Below, in pieces: positions 18,101-26,233 of a DNA stretch of 64,000 nucleotides. The position numbers and the translations under genes were made by a program. Origin of the DNA: Parapedobacter sp964498395 (lineage in GTDB: Bacteria; Bacteroidota; Bacteroidia; Sphingobacteriales; Sphingobacteriaceae); contig CAZCHE010000013.1 of the NCBI GenBank assembly GCA_964498395.1, forward strand, positions 13,338 through 77,337. The letters are read 5' to 3'. The first letter of the stretch is position 1. Each line of letters starts with the position of its first letter. The notes under the pieces were generated by a model. The model was not told the origin of the DNA and searched no databases. It saw only the letters and a program-made list of their open reading frames with translations.

Positions 18101-18751
18101 ATGATATCGGTTTATTTGATAGGAGCAGTCGTCTTAGCCTATTTGTTTGGCTCCATTCCCACGGCAGTGTGGCTGGGGCAGTCCTTCTATGGGGTGGATG
18201 TACGTGAGTATGGGAGTGGAAATGCAGGGGCAACCAATACGTTCAGGGTATTGGGTACAAAAGCAGGCGCAGCGGTGATGTTCATCGATATCTTGAAGGG
18301 GTGGACAGCGACGAATTTGGCATATTTTATCGGACCTTCGGTGACTGGGCCATTGACTGCAGCCCAATTTGTCAACTATCAGTTGGCTTTGGGGGTCATC
18401 GCGGTGGTCGGCCATCTGTTTCCCATTTTTGCTGGATTCAGGGGGGGCAAAGGAGTTGCGACCTTGTTTGGGATGATTTTAGCTGTCCATTTCCAGGCGG
18501 CGTTAGTATGCGTGTCTGTCTTCCTGGTCGTGCTATTGCTCACACACTACGTGTCCTTAAGTTCGATCGCTGCGGGTTTCGCGTTTCCGTTCAGCATCGT
18601 TTTCCTGTTTCATACGTCCATCAAATCGGTATTGCTCTATGGCATATGTATTTGCGTGTTGATTTTAGTCACGCACCAGAAGAATATCGAACGATTATTA
18701 AAGGGGAAAGAATCCAAGGTTTACCTGTTTAGGAAGAAAGTACGTGCATAA
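18101..18751 (+). CDS. plsY: Acyl-phosphate:glycerol-3-phosphate acyltransferase
   Basis: An integral inner-membrane enzyme that acylates glycerol-3-phosphate from acyl-phosphate, the first committed step of phospholipid synthesis. The ATG at 18101 (MISVYLIGAVVLAYLFGSIP) gives 216 residues; a TTG nine bases upstream is also possible. Conserved blocks are GSIPTAVW near residue 18, the loop GSGNAGATN at about 41-49, GHLFPIFAGFRGGKGVAT in the middle, and a late HQKNIERLLKG block. About five hydrophobic segments fit the known topology. It follows nadC by 47 bases in the same direction. Confidence 0.95.
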   Translation: MISVYLIGAVVLAYLFGSIPTAVWLGQSFYGVDVREYGSGNAGATNTFRVLGTKAGAAVMFIDILKGWTATNLAYFIGPSVTGPLTAAQFVNYQLALGVIAVVGHLFPIFAGFRGGKGVATLFGMILAVHFQAALVCVSVFLVVLLLTHYVSLSSIAAGFAFPFSIVFLFHTSIKSVLLYGICICVLILVTHQKNIERLLKGKESKVYLFRKKVRA

Positions 18752-18882
18752 TTGTTCAAAATCGGCATATATATTGCTTTGCGTTAGTCGACGGGCGATT
18801 GATTAGTGTGCCGACTTGCGGGTCAAGAGGAGAGGGTACTGGTGCATGTTTGGAAAATAGTCAATCTTTAAATGTTAAGACC

Positions 18883-19695
18883 ATGAGATTATTTGTTAAA
18901 TCGTTATGTTTTTTGCTGGTTTCAGCTATGATAGCCGCTTGCGCCACTGTACCGTTAACCGGCCGGAGGCAGTTGAGTTTGATCAATGAAACGGAAATCC
19001 AACAGCAGGCTGCATTGGCCTACAGCGACTTGCTAAAAGATAGTAAAACCAAGGTGGTAAAGGGTACGGCTGACGCACAGTTAGTGCAGCGGGTAGGCAA
19101 GAATATCGCTGGTGCGGTAAACAGGTTTTTGCAAGAGAATGGTTATGGCAATGAATATGATTTTGACTGGGAGTTTAACCTGATTGACGAGAATCAAATC
19201 AATGCCTGGTGTATGCCGGGAGGCAAAGTGGCGATCTATACGGGCATTTTGCCAGTGACCAAAAATGAAGCGGGGTTGGCTACCGTTATGGGGCACGAAG
19301 TGGCTCACGCCATCGCCAAGCATTCGGCCGAACGCATGTCGCAAGCCATCATGGCTCAAGCAGGCGGAGTTGCGGTGGGAGTAGCCACTGCTGAAAAATC
19401 CAATACAACACGTACGGTGGTCAATACAGCGTACGGATTGGGTGGCCAACTTGCCTTGCTCAACTATTCGCGAAATCAGGAGAGTGAAGCAGATCGGTTG
19501 GGGCTGGTATTTATGGCCATGGCTGGGTACGATCCCAATGATGCCGTAGGCTTCTGGGAGCGTATGGCCCAAGCCAAGGAGGTACAGGGTGGGGGAGCCC
19601 CACCTGAATTTTTGAGCACCCACCCCAGTGACGTACGGCGTATCAACAATATCAAGAAACTCATGCCCGAAGCATTGGCATACTATAAGAAGTAG
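18883..19695 (+). CDS. M48-family metalloprotease lipoprotein
   Basis: A 270-residue lipoprotein peptidase. The ATG at 18883 gives a signal peptide with lipobox IAAC (C20). The zinc motif HEVAH is at 138-142, and the third ligand is the Glu in ESEADRLG downstream. The domain order matches periplasmic Oma1/LoiP/YcaL-type M48 proteins, which take part in envelope protein quality control. A CATVPLTGRRQL block after the lipobox is typical of this subgroup. The gene is preceded by a 131-base gap and ends in a clear terminator. Confidence 0.92.
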   Translation: MRLFVKSLCFLLVSAMIAACATVPLTGRRQLSLINETEIQQQAALAYSDLLKDSKTKVVKGTADAQLVQRVGKNIAGAVNRFLQENGYGNEYDFDWEFNLIDENQINAWCMPGGKVAIYTGILPVTKNEAGLATVMGHEVAHAIAKHSAERMSQAIMAQAGGVAVGVATAEKSNTTRTVVNTAYGLGGQLALLNYSRNQESEADRLGLVFMAMAGYDPNDAVGFWERMAQAKEVQGGGAPPEFLSTHPSDVRRINNIKKLMPEALAYYKK

Positions 19696-19724
19696 CCTCG
19701 GATGTGGTAGGAAAGATGCGGGAG

Positions 19725-19753
19725 AGCCTGGTCACGATGATCAGGCTTTTTTT
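19725..19753 (+). terminator. Rho-independent terminator of the M48 protease gene
   Basis: AGCCTGGTCA and TGATCAGGCT pair (one G-U wobble) around a CGA loop, followed by TTTTTTT. Confidence 0.85.
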
Positions 19754-19890
19754 GTTGGTGGCGTGAATGGCATGGAACGTTAGAACGGTGTCAGTTTTTG
19801 GAGTTGCCATCACCTGGACTCGTTACTCATCGGGGTTTTTCCTACATTTCCTCTATAAACGTTGTCTCTCAATGGCAGAGGAGAGATCGA

Positions 19891-19942
19891 TAAATTCCCT
19901 TTTACACTCAACGCGATTAAATTGCATTTAAAAGGGAATTTA
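19891..19942. promoter_or_regulatory. Perfect 14-base inverted repeat at the pdxH promoter
   Basis: TAAATTCCCTTTTA (19891-19904) is exactly repeated in inverse orientation as TAAAAGGGAATTTA (19929-19942), 24 bases apart. The right arm falls between the -33 and -7 elements of the candidate pdxH promoter. No T-run follows, so an operator or leader structure is more likely than a terminator. Confidence 0.5.
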
Positions 19943-19952
19943 TCTAAGTTTG
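19922..19952 (+). promoter_or_regulatory. Candidate promoter of pdxH
   Basis: TTG (19922-19924), a 20-base spacer and TAAGTTTG (19945-19952) fit the Bacteroidota consensus. The pdxH ATG is 23 bases downstream. Confidence 0.55.
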
Positions 19953-19974
19953 TGAAATAAAGCATATACCGAAT

Positions 19975-20628
19975 ATGGCCTTGAAACAACAGGATGTAGC
20001 CGCCATCCGGACATCATACGAGCTGGGGCAGTTAAGCGAAGATGAGGTTGCGGCAGACGCCATTGCACAATTTCAACGATGGTTTGATGACGCATTGGAA
20101 AATCAGGTAGTCGAGCCCAATGCGATGACATTGTCTACCGTATCGGCAAATGGTCGCCCCTCGTCGAGGATTGTGTTATTGAAGGGGGTGAGTGAATCGG
20201 GATTCAGTTTCTTTACCAATTATGAAAGCCGTAAAGGAACAGAGTTAGCGAGTAATCCGTACGCGGCATTGCTGTTTTTCTGGCCGGAACTTCAACGCCA
20301 GGTGCGGATTGAAGGACGCGTGGAGCAATTATCACCGGAAGAATCGGAAATCTATTTCCAATCGCGGCCAAAAGGCAGTAAGCTTGGGGCCGTTGTTTCC
20401 CCGCAAAGTAGGGAAATTGCTAATCGAGCTGTTCTTGATGACCAGATGATCGAGTTAGAACAGTTATATAAAGATACCGAAACGGTGCCCCGTCCCCCGC
20501 ATTGGGGCGGGTATCGGCTTCTGCCAGATTTGATAGAGTTTTGGCAGGGCAGGGGCAGTAGGCTCCATGACCGGTTGGTATACAAAAACAAGGATAATCG
20601 TTGGGATATAGTACGGTTAGCACCCTAA
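19975..20628 (+). CDS. pdxH: Pyridoxamine 5'-phosphate oxidase
   Basis: An FMN enzyme that oxidises pyridoxamine or pyridoxine 5'-phosphate to pyridoxal 5'-phosphate in the cytoplasm. The 217 residues match the family length. Signature segments are VVEPNAMTLSTVSANGRPSSRIVLLKG (FMN binding), FFTNYESRKG, FWPELQRQVRIEG, and the C-terminal substrate-binding LIEFWQGRGSRLHDR block followed by W-I-RLAP. It is followed by nuoC with only five bases between stop and start, so the two are probably cotranscribed although functionally unrelated. Confidence 0.96.
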   Translation: MALKQQDVAAIRTSYELGQLSEDEVAADAIAQFQRWFDDALENQVVEPNAMTLSTVSANGRPSSRIVLLKGVSESGFSFFTNYESRKGTELASNPYAALLFFWPELQRQVRIEGRVEQLSPEESEIYFQSRPKGSKLGAVVSPQSREIANRAVLDDQMIELEQLYKDTETVPRPPHWGGYRLLPDLIEFWQGRGSRLHDRLVYKNKDNRWDIVRLAP

Positions 20629-20633
20629 ATTCG

Positions 20634-21137
20634 ATGGTGGAATTTTTTGAACACATTAGGACGCTACTGACCGAACGATTCGGCGAAGGGTTGATCCTTG
20701 CCGAAGAGCGGACGGGGTTACAACCCGCTTTGGTGGTGACGAAATCACAGTTGCCTGAAATATGCTTGTTTCTCCGGGATCACCAGGAAACCTATTTCGA
20801 TTTCCTGGCCTGCATTAGTGCGGTGGACGATGGGGTGACGGCCGGTACCTTTACCGTGGTCTATCACTTGGTTTCCATCCCTTATAACCGCCAACTGACC
20901 CTCAAAGTAGTGGTTGCGAATGACAGGACACCAGATAATCTCCCCTCCATACCTAGCGTGAGTGCGGTTTGGCGTACAGCCGATTGGCATGAGCGGGAGG
21001 CGTTCGATCTAATGGGCGTATTTTTCGAAGGACATCCGGATTTAAGGAGGATATTACTCCCAGACGATTGGGAGGGCTATCCCTTACGCAAAGACTACGA
21101 AGAGGCCGAGGCATATCATGGTATTGCGATTAAATGA
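20634..21137 (+). CDS. nuoC: NADH-quinone oxidoreductase subunit C
   Basis: A 167-residue peripheral subunit of respiratory complex I (30-kDa family). The ATG at 20634 is used because earlier starts overlap pdxH. The diagnostic C-terminal region is present: WHEREAFDLMGV, FEGHPDLRRILLPDDWEGYPLRKDY. It precedes nuoD by 29 bases. The usual nuoA and nuoB are not upstream; pdxH is. Confidence 0.93.
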   Translation: MVEFFEHIRTLLTERFGEGLILAEERTGLQPALVVTKSQLPEICLFLRDHQETYFDFLACISAVDDGVTAGTFTVVYHLVSIPYNRQLTLKVVVANDRTPDNLPSIPSVSAVWRTADWHEREAFDLMGVFFEGHPDLRRILLPDDWEGYPLRKDYEEAEAYHGIAIK

Positions 21138-21166
21138 GATGCGACGGAGGAAGTTAGGAATATAAG

Positions 21167-22372
21167 ATGCAATCAGTAGTAGATAAACCATACCAGGAGG
21201 CACTGCGTGCTTACGAAGCACGCTTGGCTGCTATCGGGGCTGAGGAGATGGTCATCAATATGGGACCCCAGCACCCATCCACGCACGGGGTGCTTAGGTT
21301 GCAACTGATTACCGACGGCGAACTGGTGAAGGAGGTTATCCCGCATATCGGATACCTGCACCGCTGTTTTGAAAAACATGCCGAATCCATGAACTATGGC
21401 AAGACCATCCCGTTTACCGATCGGATGGATTACTTGGCTTCCATGAATAACAGCCATGCGTTTGTAATGGGAGTGGAGCGAATGCTTGGCATTGATCATC
21501 GGATACCCAAGCGGATAGAATACATCCGTGTGTTGGTATGCGAGCTCAATCGAATTGCATCACACCTCATCGCCATTGGGACTTACGGCATAGATATCGG
21601 CGCATTTACACCGTTTATGTGGTGTTTTCGCGATCGGGAACATATCATGAATATGTTAGAATGGGCGTCTGGTTCACGGATGCTATATAACTATATTTGG
21701 GTAGGCGGGTTGTTCTATGATTTGCCGGTAGGTTTTGAAGAACGCTGTGAAGAATTTGTCGCCTATTTCAAACCTAAACTGAGGGAGCTGGATGAATTGC
21801 TTACCGAAAACCAGATTTTCATTTCACGCACCGCAAAAATTGGTGTGCTGCCGGCCGATGTGGCCATCAACTACGGGTGCTCGGGGCCGATGCTGCGGGC
21901 GTCAGGCGTGAAGTGGGATTTGAGAAGGGCCGACGAGTATTCCGTGTATCCGGAGATTGAATTTGACATACCGGTAGGCAACGGGGAAATGGGCGAATTA
22001 GGTGACTGTTGGGATCGATTCAAGGTACGGGTTGATGAAATCAAGGAGTCTGTTAAGATCATCGAGCAGTGTCTGACGAGACTCACACATGAATTAAAAC
22101 GTACGCCGGATTTCGATCCCCGAGGACTCGTGCCTAAAAAGGTGAATTTGAAAGCGCAAGATTACTATGTACGGGCGGAGAACCCCAAGGGCGAACTTGG
22201 GTTTTATTTCGTAACACAGGAAAAGTCTGACATTCCCAAGCGTGTGAAAGCGAGAGGCCCCAGCTTCAATAACCTTTCTGTTCTCCCCGAATTGGCTAAA
22301 GGGGTACTGATAGCCGATTTGGTCGCAATATTGGGTTCAATCGATATCGTTTTGGGAGAAGTGGATCGGTAA
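21167..22372 (+). CDS. nuoD: NADH-quinone oxidoreductase subunit D
   Basis: The 401-residue 49-kDa-type subunit lining the quinone site of complex I. Family signatures are MGPQHPSTHGVLRL near residue 28, HIGYLHRCFEKHAE, the MNNSHAF segment, and a C-terminal DLVAILGSIDIVLGEVDR that matches the family's usual ending. A good ribosome-binding site (GGAGGAAG) precedes the ATG. A strong terminator follows and no nuoE-N genes come after, so this C-D pair is detached from the rest of the complex. Confidence 0.95.
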   Translation: MQSVVDKPYQEALRAYEARLAAIGAEEMVINMGPQHPSTHGVLRLQLITDGELVKEVIPHIGYLHRCFEKHAESMNYGKTIPFTDRMDYLASMNNSHAFVMGVERMLGIDHRIPKRIEYIRVLVCELNRIASHLIAIGTYGIDIGAFTPFMWCFRDREHIMNMLEWASGSRMLYNYIWVGGLFYDLPVGFEERCEEFVAYFKPKLRELDELLTENQIFISRTAKIGVLPADVAINYGCSGPMLRASGVKWDLRRADEYSVYPEIEFDIPVGNGEMGELGDCWDRFKVRVDEIKESVKIIEQCLTRLTHELKRTPDFDPRGLVPKKVNLKAQDYYVRAENPKGELGFYFVTQEKSDIPKRVKARGPSFNNLSVLPELAKGVLIADLVAILGSIDIVLGEVDR

Positions 22373-22391
22373 GTCAGATCTTCTATACAAC

Positions 22392-22428
22392 AAAAAAGGC
22401 CCCGATGTTCCATCGGGGCCCTTTTTTT
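22392..22428 (+). terminator. Bidirectional terminator between nuoD and the porin gene
   Basis: GGCCCCGATG and CATCGGGGCC form a perfect 10-base stem around a TTC loop, flanked by an A-run on the left and a T-run on the right. It can therefore end transcription from nuoD (plus) and from the convergent porin gene (minus). Confidence 0.92.
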
Positions 22429-22448
22429 CAAACCTGAGATGTCGCAGG

Positions 22449-23042
22449 TTAGAAGTAAAATTGTACACCTAACCTTGGTGCCAATGAGTTGGCGTTCAAA
22501 CCGAATGAATTAGTCGTTACTTTGTTGCCGTTCTCAGGAGTTGAGCTTGCATTTTGGTAGTATAGACCTCTTACAGAAAGTTCAATACCGATTTTGCTGG
22601 TTGGGAAATATGCAAATCCTGGAGCCAGTTCCACACCGTAGCGTTCGGTATTACCTACCTTGGTGTCATCAGCTTTCAGGGTTCCCCAAGCCATCGGTAC
22701 GGAAAGTTGTCCGAAGAATTTGAAATCTCCGTCACCTTTATATACACGGGCAAATGGGGCAACACTGAATGCGTTTAAGTTATCGCCGCCGAATACGGTC
22801 GCCGCACCGGTGTTTTTTTCATATGTATACCCGATACCTGTACCGATGGCGAAGTTGTCCTTAATAAAAAAACCAATAGAAGGCGCGATGCCGAAAGCAT
22901 GCGATTCGGTATCTGCGTCTTTCACTTTGTGATAATCATAAGAAACATTTCCACCAAGGATCGTCTTTCCTTTTTCGGTTTGTGCGTTTGCAGCAAATGT
23001 TACTGCGATGGCAGCTGACAAGGTTAAAAATAGTTTTTTCAT
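22449..23042 (-). CDS. Outer-membrane beta-barrel (OmpX/OmpA-like porin family) protein
   Basis: A 197-residue protein with a signal peptide (MKKLFLTLSAAIAVTFAANAQ) followed by alternating hydrophobic strands, ending LAPRLGVQFYF. The C-terminal aromatic residue and repeated Gly/Tyr strands are typical of a small eight-stranded outer-membrane barrel with an outer-membrane beta-barrel domain. No substrate is evident. The upstream region holds a TGCCAAA/TTTGGCA palindrome that may be an operator. Confidence 0.82.
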   Translation of the reverse strand: MKKLFLTLSAAIAVTFAANAQTEKGKTILGGNVSYDYHKVKDADTESHAFGIAPSIGFFIKDNFAIGTGIGYTYEKNTGAATVFGGDNLNAFSVAPFARVYKGDGDFKFFGQLSVPMAWGTLKADDTKVGNTERYGVELAPGFAYFPTSKIGIELSVRGLYYQNASSTPENGNKVTTNSFGLNANSLAPRLGVQFYF

Positions 23043-23120
23043 TTTGTATAAATTTTAGTTAAACCATTCAGTCTTTTTAATTTTACTATTTGACTGTTGA
23101 TGTCAATTAAACAATACCGG

Positions 23121-23140
23121 TGCCAAATGGTCGTTTGGCA
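23121..23140. promoter_or_regulatory. Candidate operator upstream of the porin gene
   Basis: TGCCAAA and TTTGGCA are exact inverted copies separated by six bases. The dyad lies 79 bases upstream of the porin start codon, a suitable place for a dimeric regulator. The binding protein is unknown. Confidence 0.35.
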
Positions 23141-23344
23141 TAACCTATTTTTGTCATTGTTTTGTCGCTTTTATTTATAGCTATATGTTAGTGCCTGAAA
23201 GCCTATTGTTTACGATTTTAGCATTTTTTAGAGGATTTTATTTTTATTTATCTTCGCTTTTTTCGATTTAGGTGTCAGTACGTCACATCGTGATATTTTA
23301 AAACTGACTTTTTGATACAAATTGTCAGTCACCGAAAAGTCATC

Positions 23345-23378
23345 AAAAAAGCCAGGCAGTTGAGAAACTACCTGGCTT
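23345..23378 (-). terminator. Rho-independent terminator of grpE-dnaJ
   Basis: On the minus strand AAGCCAGGTAGTT pairs with AACTGCCTGGCTT around a TCTC loop and is followed by a T-run, 30 bases after the dnaJ stop. Confidence 0.85.
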
Positions 23379-23409
23379 GATTTATGGGGTCGTATCGAGC
23401 GATTTAACG

Positions 23410-24549
23410 CTATTCGAAATACTCTTTTATGCGTTCAAAAAACGTCTTCTCGTTTCTGCCCGGTTGGGGTTTGAAATTGGGCGATTCGCGGAGTCGTTCA
23501 AGCAGATCCCGTTCTTCCGACGAAACGGCTTTGGGGGTCCAAACGTTGACATAAATGAGTTGGTCTCCCTTATGGTAGGAATTGACCTCAGGTACACCTT
23601 TACCTTTCAAGCGCAATATTTTCCCGCCCTGGGTGCCGGGTTCTACTTTGATTTTAGCTTTTCCGTCGATGGTGGGCACTTCCACACTGGTTCCCAATGC
23701 GGCATCTACGAAATTGATGTACAGGTCATAGACGACATTGGTACCATCTCGTTTGAGGGTCTCATGGGGTGTTTCCTCTACGAGGATGATCAGGTCGCCG
23801 GGAACACCTCCCCGTGGGGCTGCGTTACCTTTTCCGCTCATGGATAATTGCATCCCCTCGCTGACTCCCGCCGGTATATTGATGCTGATCGTTTCTTCGC
23901 CACGAACCAAGCCGTCACCCCTACATACGGGGCATTTGGCTGAGATTTCTACTCCCTCACCATTACAGGTCGGGCACGTACTGGTGGTTTGCATTTGCCC
24001 AAGGATCGTGTTTGTGACCCTCCTTACCGATCCAGCCCCGCCACACGTACGGCACGTATGGAAAGACGATTTGTCCTTTGCGCCACTGCCATCACAGGCA
24101 GAACAGATGATCTGCTTGTTGACCTTGATTTTCTTCTCTACCCCTTTGGCGATCTCCTGCAAGGTCAGTTTGACCTTGATGCGGAGGTTGGTGCCTTTGG
24201 CTACACGGCGCCCCCCGCGTTGGCCACCACCGAAGAAGCTTTCGAATGGGCTACCACCGCCAAAAATGTCACCAAATTGGCTGAATATATCTTCCATATT
24301 CATACCGCCACCTCCGAAACCGCCAGCACCGCCACTATGGCCAAATTGGTCATAACGTTGCCGCTTCTCCGGATTGCTAAGGATCTCGTAGGCTTCGGCA
24401 GCTTCCTTGAATTTTTCCTCGGCTTCCTTGTTGTTTGGGTTCTTGTCGGGGTGGTATTTGATGGCTAGCTTCCGGTAAGCTGACTTTATTTCTGCTTGGT
24501 CTGCGCTACGCGAAACACCTAATATGTCGTAGTAATCTCGTTTTGACAT
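23410..24549 (-). CDS. dnaJ: Chaperone DnaJ (Hsp40)
   Basis: The 379-residue co-chaperone that delivers unfolded proteins to DnaK and stimulates its ATPase. Domains in order are the J domain (1-70, with the HPD motif in KYHPDKNPNN), a Gly/Phe-rich linker (about 75-115) and four zinc-binding CxxCxGxG repeats (CSACDGSG, CRTCGGAG, CPTCNGEG, CPVCRGDG). Two C-terminal substrate domains complete it. All elements of a type I DnaJ are intact. It lies 12 bases downstream of grpE, forming a heat-shock operon; dnaK is not in this window. Confidence 0.97.
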   Translation of the reverse strand: MSKRDYYDILGVSRSADQAEIKSAYRKLAIKYHPDKNPNNKEAEEKFKEAAEAYEILSNPEKRQRYDQFGHSGGAGGFGGGGMNMEDIFSQFGDIFGGGSPFESFFGGGQRGGRRVAKGTNLRIKVKLTLQEIAKGVEKKIKVNKQIICSACDGSGAKDKSSFHTCRTCGGAGSVRRVTNTILGQMQTTSTCPTCNGEGVEISAKCPVCRGDGLVRGEETISINIPAGVSEGMQLSMSGKGNAAPRGGVPGDLIILVEETPHETLKRDGTNVVYDLYINFVDAALGTSVEVPTIDGKAKIKVEPGTQGGKILRLKGKGVPEVNSYHKGDQLIYVNVWTPKAVSSEERDLLERLRESPNFKPQPGRNEKTFFERIKEYFE

Positions 24550-24561
24550 GCTTACGTTGTG

Positions 24562-25143
24562 TTAATTGCCTACAACCACCTTGGCGTAACGCAAAACTTT
24601 ATCGTTTAAAAAATAACCTTTTTCGATTTCGTCGATGACCTTGCCTTTCAGGTCATCGCTCGGTGCAGGTACGCTGGTGATCGCCTCTTGCAATTCGGCG
24701 TCGAATGGCTTGCCGATGGATTCCATTTCCTTCAGCCCCTGCTGTGTTAATATGTTTTTCAGTTTTTGACCCACGAGCATAACCCCTTCTTTTACGGGGG
24801 TGACTTCCGTTGCGGCTTCAAAAGATTTTAACGCCCGATCGAGGTCATCGATGACGGGGAGTAAGCTGGCAACGATGTCTTTACCTGCCGTTTGCATAAG
24901 TTCGATGCGCTCTTTTGAGACCCGACGTTTGTAATTGTCGAATTCAGCATACAGGCGTAGGTATTTGTCGTTTGCTGCCGCAAGCTCGTCGGTCAACCGC
25001 TGTTCGGCTGTCGGTTCCTCCGTTCCAGTTTTTATTTCGGTATCGGTTTGAGCAGCTTCGGTTGATTGCGCTTCTTGGGCAACAAATTCGTTTTCACCCG
25101 TATTATCCCAATTGTCTTGGTTTCCTTTCTTCTTATTTGCCAT
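24562..25143 (-). CDS. grpE: Nucleotide exchange factor GrpE
   Basis: A 193-residue co-chaperone that releases ADP from DnaK. The ATG at 25143 (MANKKKGNQDNW) is the natural start; the longer frame adds an unrelated leader. The acidic N-terminal region is followed by a long helix containing YLRLYAEFDNYKRRVSKER, then the C-terminal beta domain with the ending VIDEIEKGYFLNDKVLRYAKVVV. It is coupled to dnaJ with 12 bases between the genes. Confidence 0.95.
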   Translation of the reverse strand: MANKKKGNQDNWDNTGENEFVAQEAQSTEAAQTDTEIKTGTEEPTAEQRLTDELAAANDKYLRLYAEFDNYKRRVSKERIELMQTAGKDIVASLLPVIDDLDRALKSFEAATEVTPVKEGVMLVGQKLKNILTQQGLKEMESIGKPFDAELQEAITSVPAPSDDLKGKVIDEIEKGYFLNDKVLRYAKVVVGN

Positions 25144-25280
25144 AGTTGTTGTTCGTATTATCAACTTTTTGCATGCCTCAATTTCATTGCCAATGCGCAA
25201 ACCCCGTCACCCTGTCAGTTTTTCAGGTCAATACACTTACAAAATGGCGTATTCACTGCCGATTTCGACGTCGTGGCAGT

Positions 25281-25961
25281 CTATATCGTCACATTGTCGT
25301 GCAATGAGCCATCCGCTGTTTTGATGATGCGTGAGGGCATGTTCCGGATGATTTGGTAATCATGGGTCGCCATCAGAATGGCTGTTCCCGAGCGGCTGAT
25401 TTCCTTTAGGAGCAATACGATTTCCTCTGACGTTTCGGGGTCGAGGTTTCCGGTAGGTTCGTCGGCCAGGATGATTTCGGGGTTATTCAGCAGTGCCCTA
25501 GCAATCACGACGCGTTGTTGTTCGCCGCCGGATAATTCATGGGGCATTTTCTTCAGTTTGGAACGTAACCCAACTTTTTCCAGTACATCAAGCATCCGGT
25601 TATTGATGAGCCCTTTGTCTTTCCATCCGGTGGCACGTAGGGCAAATTCGAGGTTTTTCTCCACCGTCCGGTCGGTCAGCAGGTGGAAGTCCTGAAAGAC
25701 GATGCCCAGCTTTCTGCGTAAGAAAGGTACATCCCGTTCGCTGAGTTTTTTGAGGTCGAAACCGGCCACCATCCCTTCACCGCTGGCGATGTGTAGGTCG
25801 CCATAGATGATTTTCAGTAGACTACTTTTACCACTGCCCGTTTGCCCGATGAGGAAAACGAATTCGCCTTTGTCGATTTTGATGTTGACGTTGGAAAGCA
25901 CCAAGTGCTTAGGCTGGTAAATGTCTACGTTTTTAAGTGTGATTACCGTATCGCCTATCAT
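25281..25961 (-). CDS. ftsE: FtsE-like ABC transporter ATP-binding protein
   Basis: A 226-residue ABC ATPase of the FtsE/LolD-like group. Walker A is GQTGSGKS (39-46), the signature is LSGGEQQR, and Walker B is IILADEPTGN followed by the His switch region ATHDYQI. In Bacteroidota FtsE works with FtsX in cell division and peptidoglycan-hydrolase control. No ftsX is adjacent here, so its permease must be encoded elsewhere. A 67-codon gene ends four bases before its start codon, which indicates cotranscription. Confidence 0.83.
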   Translation of the reverse strand: MIGDTVITLKNVDIYQPKHLVLSNVNIKIDKGEFVFLIGQTGSGKSSLLKIIYGDLHIASGEGMVAGFDLKKLSERDVPFLRRKLGIVFQDFHLLTDRTVEKNLEFALRATGWKDKGLINNRMLDVLEKVGLRSKLKKMPHELSGGEQQRVVIARALLNNPEIILADEPTGNLDPETSEEIVLLLKEISRSGTAILMATHDYQIIRNMPSRIIKTADGSLHDNVTI

Positions 25962-25965
25962 AAAC

Positions 25966-26169
25966 TTATAATTCTAATTTTTTAATCTGTCCAAAAGGCA
26001 TTTCTTGTACGACCTCCATGATATATGCCGCTTTGTCACCCAATCCCAGTTTTTCCAAGGACTTGTCAGGGCGATCTACCCTGAAATAGGCCACTAATGT
26101 AAAGGCATCGTCCCGTAATTGAACGTAGTCCGGTATTTTAGCAACGCCCTTGACTTTGATGACATACAT
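25966..26169 (-). CDS. Small conserved-looking protein upstream of ftsE
   Basis: A 67-residue basic/hydrophobic protein (MYVIKVKGVAKIPDYVQLRD...). The ATG at 26169 is preferred over one six codons earlier. It lacks a signal peptide or membrane segment and shows no recognised motif. The four-base gap to ftsE argues that it is a real, cotranscribed gene. Function unknown. Confidence 0.6.
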   Translation of the reverse strand: MYVIKVKGVAKIPDYVQLRDDAFTLVAYFRVDRPDKSLEKLGLGDKAAYIMEVVQEMPFGQIKKLEL

Positions 26170-26233
26170 GATGGACAAAGTTAGCATTAATTGGGTGAAA
26201 GAAGAAAGCTAAAGGGTTTCATTCTCGAGCCAT

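Larger units (their letters stand above)
23043..23409. other. AT-rich region upstream of the porin gene
   Basis: This 367-base region, lying between the porin start and the dnaJ stop, has no credible gene. It contains the 23121-23140 palindrome, two TGTCAGT motifs (near 23273 and 23323) with an inverse ACTGAC (23303-23308), and the dnaJ terminator at its right end. Confidence 0.5.
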
